NCBI GenBank assembly: GCA_031283015.1
Contig: JAITCQ010000019.1
Coordinates: 1-6,900 of the forward strand
Length of the DNA stretch: 6,900 nt
Direction of reading: 5' to 3'
Source: Candidatus Methanoplasma sp.
GTDB taxonomy: Archaea; Thermoplasmatota; Thermoplasmata; Methanomassiliicoccales; Methanomethylophilaceae
In this document: piece after piece, positions 1 through 6,167 of the stretch
How the letters are laid out: the number at the start of each line of letters is the position of its first letter
Position numbering within the stretch: the stretch's first letter is position 1
Notes under the pieces: generated by a model
Databases searched by the model: none
The model's input: only the letters and a program-made list of their open reading frames with translations
Told to the model about the DNA's origin: nothing
Program-made: the position numbers and the translations under genes

Positions 1-503
1 TCTATGACCTGGCCGGGAATCCCGACAACGGTGCTGTTGTTCGGCACGTTCTTAAGAACGACGGAACCCGCGCCTATCCTGACGTCATTGCCGATGGTGA
101 TGTCCCCCAGGACGGTGGCATTCGCGCCTATGACGACGCGGTCCCCGACGGTGGGGTGCCTTTTCCCCTTCTCGAAGGACACCCCGCCTAAAGTGACCCC
201 CTGATAAAGGATGACGTCGTTGCCTATGATCGCCGTCTCTCCGATCACCACGCCCGTTGCGTGGTCGATGAAGAACCTTTCCCCTATCACGGCCCCGGGG
301 TGTATGTCGCAGCCCGTGAGCCTGTGCGCTTTGTAATTGATCTTCCTGGCTTTTTTAAGCTGTCCTTCCACCCATAACTTGTGGCTCATTCTGTACATAG
401 AGACTGCGTGAAGTCCGGTGTGGTACTTTCTGGCGTCTTCCTCGTCGATCACCGCGGGATCCCGTTCCATGACGGCGGCAAGGTCGCCCGGTTCTATCTT
501 CAT
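1..503 (-). CDS. cysE: Serine O-acetyltransferase, short form (3' end outside window)
   Basis: It should transfer an acetyl group from acetyl-CoA to L-serine, giving O-acetylserine for cysteine synthesis in the cytoplasm. I read 167 codons from the ATG at 503-501; the stop lies beyond position 1. After a short helical N-terminus (VMERDPAV near residue 11, GLHAV near 30) comes a left-handed beta-helix of hexapeptide repeats from about residue 66 on. The catalytic positions of E. coli CysE are matched: D66 in CDIHPG (Asp143), H81 in IDHATG (His158) and H116 in KRHPTVG (His193). GETAIIG and TLGG are also typical. The N-terminal domain is shorter than in E. coli (273 residues), as in the short bacterial and archaeal enzymes. 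The frame stays open upstream to 558 but holds only a GTG at 524, and family similarity begins at the chosen ATG. No Shine-Dalgarno precedes it, so the mRNA may be leaderless. A cysteine synthase may lie to the left, which cannot be seen. Confidence 0.95.
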   Translation of the reverse strand, partial: MKIEPGDLAAVMERDPAVIDEEDARKYHTGLHAVSMYRMSHKLWVEGQLKKARKINYKAHRLTGCDIHPGAVIGERFFIDHATGVVIGETAIIGNDVILYQGVTLGGVSFEKGKRHPTVGDRVVIGANATVLGDITIGNDVRIGAGSVVLKNVPNNSTVVGIPGQVI

Positions 504-526
504 AATAGATGGGAATATACTCACAG

Positions 527-534
527 TTAATAAT
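527..534 (-). promoter_or_regulatory. Putative TATA box for cysE
   Basis: On the minus strand this reads ATTATTAA, centred about 27 bases upstream of the cysE ATG at 503. Archaeal TATA boxes lie about 25 bases before the transcription start. This would place the start at or next to the ATG, agreeing with the missing Shine-Dalgarno and suggesting a leaderless message. The assignment is by position and AT content only. Confidence 0.3.
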
Positions 535-632
535 CTATTCAAAGGAAAGGCGGAGTTTCACATATGAAAATATTTGCTAAGATATGATTTAGTAAAGTAT
601 ACCTTAGCAGTTCGTTCGTCATGGTCTCTGTA

Positions 633-665
633 TCATCTGATGAAATAGATCTGACGTTTAACGTC
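633..665. promoter_or_regulatory. Cluster of short palindromes in divergent intergenic region
   Basis: Two odd-centred perfect palindromes lie close together: TCATC-T-GATGA (633-643, centre 638) and GACGTT-T-AACGTC (653-665, centre 659). Between them is the 6-base palindrome AGATCT (647-652). The outer centres are 21 bases apart, about two helical turns, so dimeric proteins bound to them would sit on the same DNA face. The location, between divergent cysE and the defence operon, suits an operator. The one-base loops make RNA hairpins unlikely. No known regulator motif is recognised, and chance is a real alternative. Confidence 0.3.
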
Positions 666-736
666 CCGGACCGATGCCAATAGGGCGTATAATTCTATTA
701 TTTTACATTTTAAACTTAATTTTGAGAATATTCCAC

Positions 737-747
737 AAATATTAATA
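737..747 (+). promoter_or_regulatory. Putative TATA-like element for the AbiLi-RloB operon
   Basis: The AT-only stretch AAATATTAATA lies about 28 bases before the ATG at 770 and 19 bases before the ATG at 761. If it is the TATA box, transcription would start near 765-770 and the internal ATG at 770 would be leaderless. Other AT-rich candidates upstream are TATAAT at 688-693 and TTTTAAAC near 709-716, which would give longer leaders. No Shine-Dalgarno is seen before either ATG. The choice between these is uncertain. Confidence 0.25.
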
Positions 748-760
748 CTAAAATGCAATA

Positions 761-2023
761 ATGGTAGTTATGTTAGTCGATTTTGTCGTTAAGAACTTCG
801 GTCCGTTCAAGGATGAGGCGATACTGACGATGACTGCGCAAAAAGGCAGCGAACATCCCGAAAACTATGTTGAGACAAAAGCCGCAGGGAATGTGCTGAC
901 GGCCGCCGCCGTATTTGGGCCCAACGCAGCAGGGAAAACATACTTGGTCGAAGCGCTGGTCCATCTCAGGTACATGGTACTGTTCCCAACGTTACCCAAT
1001 GCACCCATGCTCGCCTATAATCCGTTCAGATTATCAAATGATACAAAAAGTGCCCCTGTGGAAATGAATATAAGATTCATTGCAGAGAATGTGCTGTATG
1101 ATTATCACCTCTCTTTCAGCGGCAAAAGGATACTCAGTGAGAGACTGTTTTACTACCCCAACGGCAAAAGGGCAGAAGTATTCACCAGAAATATGGACAG
1201 CCTTGAGTTTGGAAGAACTGTAAAAGGACAACCGTCCCTGTCAAAGGTCATATCTCCGAACACGACCTGTGTTTTCACGGCGGCGCAGTTCAACAATAAA
1301 ATATGCAAGAGCGTACACAACTGGTTCTTCAAATATTTGTTGATAATGACAAATCCCGATGAAGCTGGAATATTGGAGATCTTTGTGAACAGGATCAATA
1401 ACGACGCGGCATTTAAAGAAAGGGCAATAAATGCTATGAAGATCGCTGACTTTGCGATCTCTGACGTACAGGGCACCATCAAAAGAAAGAAGGTCCAGGA
1501 CCTGTCAGGCATACCTGTGCAAATGAAAGGGCTGATGATGGCCGCCGGTAATGAAGAGATGAACGAGACCGAATTATACCTGATACACGACGTAGGCGAC
1601 GCAGGACTGACACACGAGGATAAAAAGTTCCCGATCCAGTTGGAATCTGCGGGGACCGTGAGATTCATGAAGGTGATCGGTCCGATGCTGGACACACTCA
1701 CAGAAGGCAGGACGCTTGTGATCGATGAGTTCGGCCAGAGCCTCCACAGCAAGCTGAGCAAATGGATCGTGGACCTTTTTTGCGATAAAAGACATAACAC
1801 CGGAGGCGGACAGCTGATATTCAATACACACAGCACCCATCTGATGGACCAAGATATATTCAGAAGAGATCAGATATATCTGATAGAAAAGAACGGAAAG
1901 GGAGAATCAGAGCTATTCAGCATATCCGACTTCGGAGAAAGGAAAGATAAAGTTATTTTAACAAGTTATATGGACGGCAAATACGGCGCAGTGCCTTTCA
2001 TCGAGGAAGGGAGCAATCTTTGA
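761..2023 (+). CDS. AAA15/COG1106 family ATPase, AbiLi/RloA-like (putative phage defence)
   Basis: This is a predicted ABC/SMC-like ATPase of 420 residues and the probable sensor or motor half of a two-gene abortive-infection pair. The N-terminal strand VDFVVKNFGPF (6-16) is the usual family opening. Walker A is GPNAAGKT (53-60). The signature region is ESAGT (295-299). Walker B is TLVIDEF (318-324), with D322 and E323, followed by SLHSKL. The switch histidine H357 sits in FNTHSTHLMD. The C-terminus has the family-typical RRDQIYLIEK (368-377) and YMDGKYGAVP (403-412). Residues about 65-290 form a divergent middle section. The length is normal and no motif is broken. The ATG at 770 (residue 4) fits family N-termini slightly better than that at 761; neither has a Shine-Dalgarno. 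The gene overlaps the RloB gene by 4 bases. Its AT-rich composition (two sampled 60-base lines at 33% and 38% GC) differs from its neighbours and hints at horizontal acquisition. The family call is firm; the defence role rests on pairing with RloB. Confidence 0.92.
   Translation: MVVMLVDFVVKNFGPFKDEAILTMTAQKGSEHPENYVETKAAGNVLTAAAVFGPNAAGKTYLVEALVHLRYMVLFPTLPNAPMLAYNPFRLSNDTKSAPVEMNIRFIAENVLYDYHLSFSGKRILSERLFYYPNGKRAEVFTRNMDSLEFGRTVKGQPSLSKVISPNTTCVFTAAQFNNKICKSVHNWFFKYLLIMTNPDEAGILEIFVNRINNDAAFKERAINAMKIADFAISDVQGTIKRKKVQDLSGIPVQMKGLMMAAGNEEMNETELYLIHDVGDAGLTHEDKKFPIQLESAGTVRFMKVIGPMLDTLTEGRTLVIDEFGQSLHSKLSKWIVDLFCDKRHNTGGGQLIFNTHSTHLMDQDIFRRDQIYLIEKNGKGESELFSISDFGERKDKVILTSYMDGKYGAVPFIEEGSNL
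2003..2022 (+). promoter_or_regulatory. Shine-Dalgarno and TTG start of rloB, overlapping the upstream stop
   Basis: The purine run GAGGAAGGGAG (2003-2013) ends six bases before TTG at 2020-2022. That TTG shares bases with the TGA stop of the ATPase gene (2021-2023), giving a TTGA overlap. The first in-frame ATG encodes residue 33, already past the conserved TEGKTEKNYF motif, so TTG is the credible start. The arrangement implies translational coupling of the two proteins. Confidence 0.75.
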
Positions 2024-2607
2024 CTGCCGAGCGCAGTTATGCACGCCGCAGAAGGGACACCGTGCCTTTACTGTACGTTTCCACAGAAGGGAAAACCGAG
2101 AAGAATTATTTCGGTATGCTGAATGCGCGGCACATGGGCTTCGAAATGGTGACATTCGAATCAAAAAGAAAAAATGCCACCGGGGTAGTGGAAAGCTGCA
2201 TTTCCCGTATGTCTCAAACGGATGACCCAGAAAACAGAGGCATTGCAGTGTTTGACGTTGATGAAAACGATCCAGAGGACATAAGGAATGCTTTTGAGCT
2301 TGCACAAAAAAATCAAGTAATGGTAGCGATCTCAAACCCTCAGTTTGAAGTTTGGCTGCTTATGCACTTTCAGAACATACCGGATGAATTCATAAAAGAA
2401 GACATCGAAAGGAAGCTAAAAGGGCATATGCCGCTGTATTCAAAGAGCGCAGACCTTTCCGGGCTCAGGCCGAATATCTCATGCGCAATGGAAAGAGGTT
2501 ACTCTAAGTTCAGAGAACACGGGTGTGATTCTGTGTTGGCGAACTGTCCCTCGACGAATATGCACTGCATTGTAAAACGAATAGTGAGCAGAGAACTGGA
2601 TTGGTAA
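2020..2607 (+). CDS. rloB: RloB-like / AbiLii-type Toprim-fold protein (putative defence effector)
   Basis: This 195-residue protein of the RloB family (PF13707) is the expected partner and likely effector of the upstream ATPase. After an Arg-rich N-terminus (ARRRRD, 8-13) comes a strand plus the acidic motif STEGKTEKNYF (21-31), with E23. FDVDEND (78-84) follows, with D79 and D81; then AISNPQFEVWLLMHF (103-117) and the C-terminal NCPSTNMHCIV (175-185). All four blocks are family hallmarks. The Glu plus DxD arrangement is that of Toprim-like nucleases, so a metal-dependent nucleic-acid cleaving activity is inferred, not shown. In Campylobacter, rlo genes were named from restriction loci; in Lactococcus, AbiLi and AbiLii form a phage abortive-infection pair of this type. 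The gene starts with TTG and shares an operon and the AT-rich composition with the ATPase. It looks full length and intact. Confidence 0.9.
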   Translation: MTAERSYARRRRDTVPLLYVSTEGKTEKNYFGMLNARHMGFEMVTFESKRKNATGVVESCISRMSQTDDPENRGIAVFDVDENDPEDIRNAFELAQKNQVMVAISNPQFEVWLLMHFQNIPDEFIKEDIERKLKGHMPLYSKSADLSGLRPNISCAMERGYSKFREHGCDSVLANCPSTNMHCIVKRIVSRELDW

Positions 2608-2623
2608 CAGAATGTTCTCCCAG

Positions 2624-2641
2624 AAGGGCACCGAGCCTTTT
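2624..2641 (+). terminator. Weak hairpin with T-run between convergent operons
   Basis: AAGGGC (2624-2629) can pair with GCCTTT (2635-2640), with one G-T wobble, around the loop ACCGA, and is followed by a further T. It lies 17 bases past the rloB stop in the 56-base gap before the convergent PAPS-like gene ends at 2664. It could aid termination of either operon. Archaeal termination depends more on T-runs, and this one has only four, so the call is tentative. Confidence 0.3.
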
Positions 2642-2663
2642 CGACGGAGCTCATGAACGGAGA

Positions 2664-4607
2664 TTAAACGAGATCGGCTGAGTCGTCTGTGTCTGATCCG
2701 AACCTCACCGCCGGACACGGGCCGAAGCAGTCCTTGCAGAAGATACACTCGTCCTCGCGGACCTCCACCTTCCCGTCCTTCATATAAAGCGCTCCGGGTG
2801 CGCACCTGGCAACGCAGAGGCCGCATCCGACGCACTGTTCCGCGCGTACTATCAGCTGGAACGCCTCGTCGATACGCGTCCTCGCGTCCCTTTCGACGTT
2901 CGCCTTGGAGATGATGGACCCGGCGCCGTGGAATGTGACCGTATCTGCTGTGAGGATGTCGCTCTCCTCGTCCAGCTCCACCGACCACGCTATCGCATGG
3001 GAGAACGGCTTCAGTTTTTTCAGATCGATCGGCCTCGAAAGGGCCGCCTCTATGCTGAATCCCATCACGCAGGGGGAATACCCCGCCTGAACGCTCATCG
3101 ATATCGGACCCTTGTCCGACGCGTTCTTTCTTTTCGTCAGCTCAGGCACGTCCTTCCCGGTCATCCTCTTCACCTCATCCCTTATCGACGGAGGCACGCT
3201 CTTCCACCTCCACAGCCCGAATTCCCTCCATTCCGGCGGAAGCCCGTTCGCCTCCGCGTATCTTTCAAGGGATTCAAGCCATTGAGGGTATCTGCAGCTG
3301 TGATTAGATATTATCTCCAGTTCGGAAAGGTCCGAAGCGGGGCATAAGAAGCACCCTATCCTGTCCAGACCTCTCGTGTACCATATGTTGTACGGCTCTT
3401 TCTTCGAGAAGATATACAGCCAAACGTGCATGGCGCACCAGTTCTGTATCGGCGAGGCCCCCAGCTGGCCGGGGGTCCATGGGTTCCTCCATACCCGGGG
3501 CTTGGCGTTCCTCGCTTCCGATTCGTATTTGCGCTGTCCGATGAAGGACAGCACGCCGTCCGGGAAGTTCTTGTTCACTGCGGATACCGCCGGACCGAGC
3601 TTGTTGGTCTTGCAGCACCATCTGAAGTCCTTCGCCGGGGGGCCGAAGAGTTCGAAATTCCCGAAGAACGCGTCCGCCGGGGCCTTCTCCTCGATCAACA
3701 TGAGGTCATGGCGTTCCGCAACGTCGTGAACATGGTCTACGGTCTCTGTAAGTTCCAATCCTGTGTCGATGAACAGAACGGGAAGCTTCAACTCCGCGTC
3801 GAGCATGAGCAGCAGGCAGGCGAGACTGTCCTTCCCCCCGGAGAAGGATACGACCGCCGGAAGCTGATTCCGCTCGATGGTGTTCTTCATGAAGCCGACC
3901 GCTTCCTTGACCCTTTTTTCGATCACGTTCCGGTTCGCTTCGACGACATCGTCCCATGTGTGTTCCTTGTCCAGGTCCAGGAACTCCTCGGTCTTGTACC
4001 ATCTTGTTTTCACCGCGACCCCCTTATCGCTTTCGATCATTTCCGAAGCGGACATCCTGGCGATCCCGGTGGCGACGATGTTCATGTCCGGATCGACTAT
4101 CAGGACCTCGTCGCCCGTCTTTATATCGGGATGGGCGTCGTTGACCCCCGGGGCCATCAGGTTCTTGCTCTCTTTTATGAATTTGACCGCGCCGCCGTCG
4201 CACACGACGTACCCTCTGGTCATTCCCCTCCGTATGCGCATGGCCCCCTGCATTCTGGAGATGAATTTCCATCCGTTACCTATATCATATCGTATCGCGC
4301 CGACCACCGCGCCGTCGACGATGACCTCATCCATTCTATCCACCGACGGCGCCTTGCTCATCAGAACGACATGGCCGTCGGGGATCAGCGCCCTTCCGGC
4401 GCCGCCCCCAAAATCCTTGTCAACGAGTTCTCTGACAAGAGAGACGTCATGATCGAACGCCGGACGGGCGTCCGCGGGGGGCGTGAGCTCTACCCCTTTT
4501 GTCTCGGAACCGCAGACCCCGCACCGAATGCTCTCCATGATTGGCAGGTTGCAGGAACAGCACCACTTTAAGTGGTTCTTTCCGAGTATTATCGCGCCCA
4601 GATTCAC
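2664..4607 (-). CDS. PAPS-reductase-like PP-loop protein with zinc ribbon, PUA and two-cluster ferredoxin domains
   Basis: This is a 647-residue cytoplasmic iron-sulfur protein, probably in sulfur transfer or sulfonucleotide reduction; the substrate is uncertain. Domains in order: a zinc ribbon (WCCSC, 15-19, and CGVC, 29-32); a PUA-like domain (about 123-205, with APGV and TGDEVLIVD); a PAPS-reductase PP-loop domain with nucleotide-binding SGGKDS (256-261); a Cys-Cys pair C331-C332 (RWCCKTNK) and CFLC (419-422), the CC...CxxC spacing that holds a [4Fe-4S] cluster in APS reductases; and a bacterial-type ferredoxin (CVGCGLCVARC, 592-602; CIFCKDCFGPCP, 621-632) for two more clusters. The canonical C-terminal ECGxH catalytic motif of APS/PAPS reductases is not found. 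The PUA and zinc ribbon would also suit tRNA thiolation, an alternative role. The GTG start at 4607-4605 overlaps the rmuC stop. Family similarity (LGKNHLKWC) starts at residue 8, so no later start works. Confidence 0.9.
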   Translation of the reverse strand: MNLGAIILGKNHLKWCCSCNLPIMESIRCGVCGSETKGVELTPPADARPAFDHDVSLVRELVDKDFGGGAGRALIPDGHVVLMSKAPSVDRMDEVIVDGAVVGAIRYDIGNGWKFISRMQGAMRIRRGMTRGYVVCDGGAVKFIKESKNLMAPGVNDAHPDIKTGDEVLIVDPDMNIVATGIARMSASEMIESDKGVAVKTRWYKTEEFLDLDKEHTWDDVVEANRNVIEKRVKEAVGFMKNTIERNQLPAVVSFSGGKDSLACLLLMLDAELKLPVLFIDTGLELTETVDHVHDVAERHDLMLIEEKAPADAFFGNFELFGPPAKDFRWCCKTNKLGPAVSAVNKNFPDGVLSFIGQRKYESEARNAKPRVWRNPWTPGQLGASPIQNWCAMHVWLYIFSKKEPYNIWYTRGLDRIGCFLCPASDLSELEIISNHSCRYPQWLESLERYAEANGLPPEWREFGLWRWKSVPPSIRDEVKRMTGKDVPELTKRKNASDKGPISMSVQAGYSPCVMGFSIEAALSRPIDLKKLKPFSHAIAWSVELDEESDILTADTVTFHGAGSIISKANVERDARTRIDEAFQLIVRAEQCVGCGLCVARCAPGALYMKDGKVEVREDECIFCKDCFGPCPAVRFGSDTDDSADLV

Positions 4608-4615
4608 TCCTCCTC
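4604..4615 (-). promoter_or_regulatory. Coupled stop/start (GTGA) between rmuC and the PAPS-like gene
   Basis: On the minus strand the purine run GAGGAGGA (4615-4608) runs directly into GTGA. The TGA ends rmuC and the GTG begins the next gene. The Shine-Dalgarno also encodes the terminal Glu residues of RmuC. Its GAGG core at 4615-4612 leaves four bases before the GTG, which is short but usable. This supports translational coupling and a shared operon. Confidence 0.6.
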
Positions 4616-5833
4616 GTAATATCCGTCTACCTTTCCAGCGCTGACCTGAAGGACGGTCTGTCCGCTCTTTCCATTATCTTCTTTCACGTCCCTCAGCTTC
4701 CTGTTGATCACCCTGGAACGGGTCTCCACTCTTCCGATCTCGTTGGTGGCCGCTTCCAGCTTGTTCTTTACTTTCTCAACGGTTTCGCCGAAGGTCCCGA
4801 ATTCCTTTTTGATCTCGTTCAGCAGATCCCACACTTCGCTGGAACGCTTTTCGATCGCAAGAGTGTTGAAACCCATCTTCAGGCTTGAAAGGAAGGCTGC
4901 GAGGTTCGTCGGGCCGACGACGGTGATCTTGTATGTTCTCTGAAGCTCCTCGAACAGCATGGGCCTGCATACCACTTCCGAATACAAAGCCTCGGACGGA
5001 ACGAACATGATGGCGAAGTCGGTCGTGACCGGGATATTGATGTATTTTCCGCTGATGTCCTTGGCGTATTTCTTGATGGAGGATTCGAAACTTTTCGAGA
5101 AAGGTTCCAGGTCGTTCCCGGTCATTCCGCCCTCGCGGGCGTCGAGCAGCCTGAGATAATCCTCCGTCGGGAACTTCGAGTCGATAGGGAGAAGAAGGTC
5201 CTCCCCGGCCCTGTTCTTGTCGGGAAGCTTGACAACATAATCCACTGCCTCCCGGCTGCCGCTTATTATTTGTTTCTGTTTTTCGAACTGGTTGGGCGAA
5301 AGTATATCCTCAAGTATGGACCCGAGCTGCACCTCCCCCATGCTGCCTCTTCTTTTGACGTCCGTCAGCACGCGGTTGAGGCTGTTGACTCCGTCGGTCA
5401 TCTTCTTCATCTCTCCCAGACCCTCATGGACCTGTTTGAGCTGGCCGCTTATGAGGGTGAATGACTCGTCGAACCTTTTCTCGACCGTCTCCTTCAGGTT
5501 CTCGTCGACGGTCTTTTTCATCTCGTCCAGTTTCTTCTCGTTCTCGGCGCGGATCTCTTTCAGCTGCTCGCCGATCGCCAGCTTCATCCTTTCCTGCTGG
5601 AGGCTCAGCTCCGTGCGGTCCTCCCGCGCGGCCTTGGCGTTCTCTTCGCGGTTCCGGACGAACTCCTCCCGTATCATCGGGTCGAACCTGCCGAAGGTGG
5701 TCTCCAAAGAGTTCAGCCTGTGCTCCAGGCCCGAAGGTATTCCCGGTCCGTCCTTCTTTCTCAAGACCAATATCAAATTGGCCGCCATCAGCGCGCACAG
5801 CGCCGCGAACATCGCTATTGTCAGAACATCCAT
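4604..5833 (-). CDS. rmuC: RmuC family DNA recombination protein
   Basis: RmuC proteins limit rearrangements between inverted repeats and carry a predicted PD-(D/E)xK-like nuclease core; the exact reaction is not established. I read 409 residues. Residues 3-25 form a single N-terminal hydrophobic membrane anchor (LTIAMFAALCAL...), followed by RKK. A long Lys/Glu-rich coiled coil spans about 50-160. The conserved core includes RGSMGEVQLGSILEDIL (162-178), VDYVVKLP (197-204), LLLPIDSKFPTEDY (213-226), IMFVPSEALY (275-284) and GPTNLAAFLSSLKMGF (307-322). A second predicted coiled coil ends the protein. The ATG at 5833-5831 is chosen because the membrane anchor follows at once and GGAG (5847-5844) precedes it by 10 bases. 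A GTG at 5914 would add 27 residues of unlike sequence. It is the first gene of a two-gene operon; no strong TATA box is obvious upstream. W is replaced by M in the usual RGxWGE motif, a mild variant. Confidence 0.93.
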   Translation of the reverse strand: MDVLTIAMFAALCALMAANLILVLRKKDGPGIPSGLEHRLNSLETTFGRFDPMIREEFVRNREENAKAAREDRTELSLQQERMKLAIGEQLKEIRAENEKKLDEMKKTVDENLKETVEKRFDESFTLISGQLKQVHEGLGEMKKMTDGVNSLNRVLTDVKRRGSMGEVQLGSILEDILSPNQFEKQKQIISGSREAVDYVVKLPDKNRAGEDLLLPIDSKFPTEDYLRLLDAREGGMTGNDLEPFSKSFESSIKKYAKDISGKYINIPVTTDFAIMFVPSEALYSEVVCRPMLFEELQRTYKITVVGPTNLAAFLSSLKMGFNTLAIEKRSSEVWDLLNEIKKEFGTFGETVEKVKNKLEAATNEIGRVETRSRVINRKLRDVKEDNGKSGQTVLQVSAGKVDGYYEEE

Positions 5834-5910
5834 TTCCCATCTTCTCCGGTTGTTTTCTTTATTCTTTATCGAAGATGTATGTGAAGTAATTTTCCGTCGC
5901 CGTAAGCCGT

Positions 5911-6051
5911 TCACCTCTTGCCTAGAAGGAAATCGACTGTGTTCAGATGTCTGATCCCATTCGGCAGGTCTGCCCGGATGATGTCCGTCGAGATCACCGT
6001 CTTAGGATAGCTGTCCCTCAGGCCGTTAAGCGCTTTAAGCTTTCTTTCTCT
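5911..6051 (-). pseudogene. C-terminal remnant of a DUF4143-type AAA ATPase
   Basis: Forty-six residues plus a TGA stop at 5913-5911 resemble the extreme C-terminus of archaeal and bacterial AAA ATPases ending in a DUF4143 domain. The blocks seen are RERKLKALNGLRDSYPK, TVISTD and NGIRHLNTVDFLLGKR. Complete proteins of this kind run to roughly 400 residues, with Walker motifs at the N-terminus. Here the frame stays open to about 6120, but the residues upstream of 6051 (such as YEIKYGFHFIIV) no longer look like the family. No Walker motif exists in the remaining space before the aminotransferase promoter. This is therefore read as a truncated, decayed gene, not a small functional one. An ATG at 6120 could in theory drive a 69-residue product. 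The family call is from pattern memory and needs an alignment. Confidence 0.6.
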
Positions 6052-6125
6052 AACTTTAACTATAATGAAATGAAAACCATACTTAATTTCATATTGTCGG
6101 AAACGGCGGTTTGGGTGCAATATTG

Positions 6126-6160
6126 TTTAAATAACTGGACCAACGTTCCGAGCCTGGTGA
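6126..6160 (+). promoter_or_regulatory. Promoter and ribosome binding site of the aminotransferase gene
   Basis: The TATA-like TTTAAATA lies at 6126-6133. A transcription start about 25 bases on, near 6155, would give a leader of roughly 13 bases. That leader would contain GGTGA (6156-6160), complementary to the 16S tail and seven bases before the ATG at 6168. Position, spacing and sequence all agree, though nothing is measured. Confidence 0.5.
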
Positions 6161-6167
6161 TTCAAAA

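Noticed and set aside
620..682. Tiny open frame of 20 codons starting at ATG 620
   Set aside because: It has no Shine-Dalgarno and no recognisable product, and it spans the palindrome cluster. It is better seen as non-coding.
1153..1836. 227-codon open frame on the minus strand
   Set aside because: It lies fully antisense to the ATPase gene, whose motifs are intact. Its product is a Ser/Leu/Cys-rich shadow without recognisable domains.
3426..4571. 381-codon open frame on the plus strand
   Set aside because: It is antisense to the PAPS-like gene. The Arg/His/Pro/Gly-rich product is typical of the complement of a GC-rich gene and shows no domain.
5834..5914. N-terminal extension of RmuC from a GTG at 5914
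   Set aside because: The extra 27 residues are Arg/Lys/Asn-rich and unlike the family. The ATG at 5833 has a Shine-Dalgarno and begins right at the membrane anchor.
5292..5954. 220-codon Ser-rich open frame on the plus strand
   Set aside because: It is the complement of the Lys/Glu coiled-coil region of rmuC, which by itself yields Ser/Phe-rich translation.
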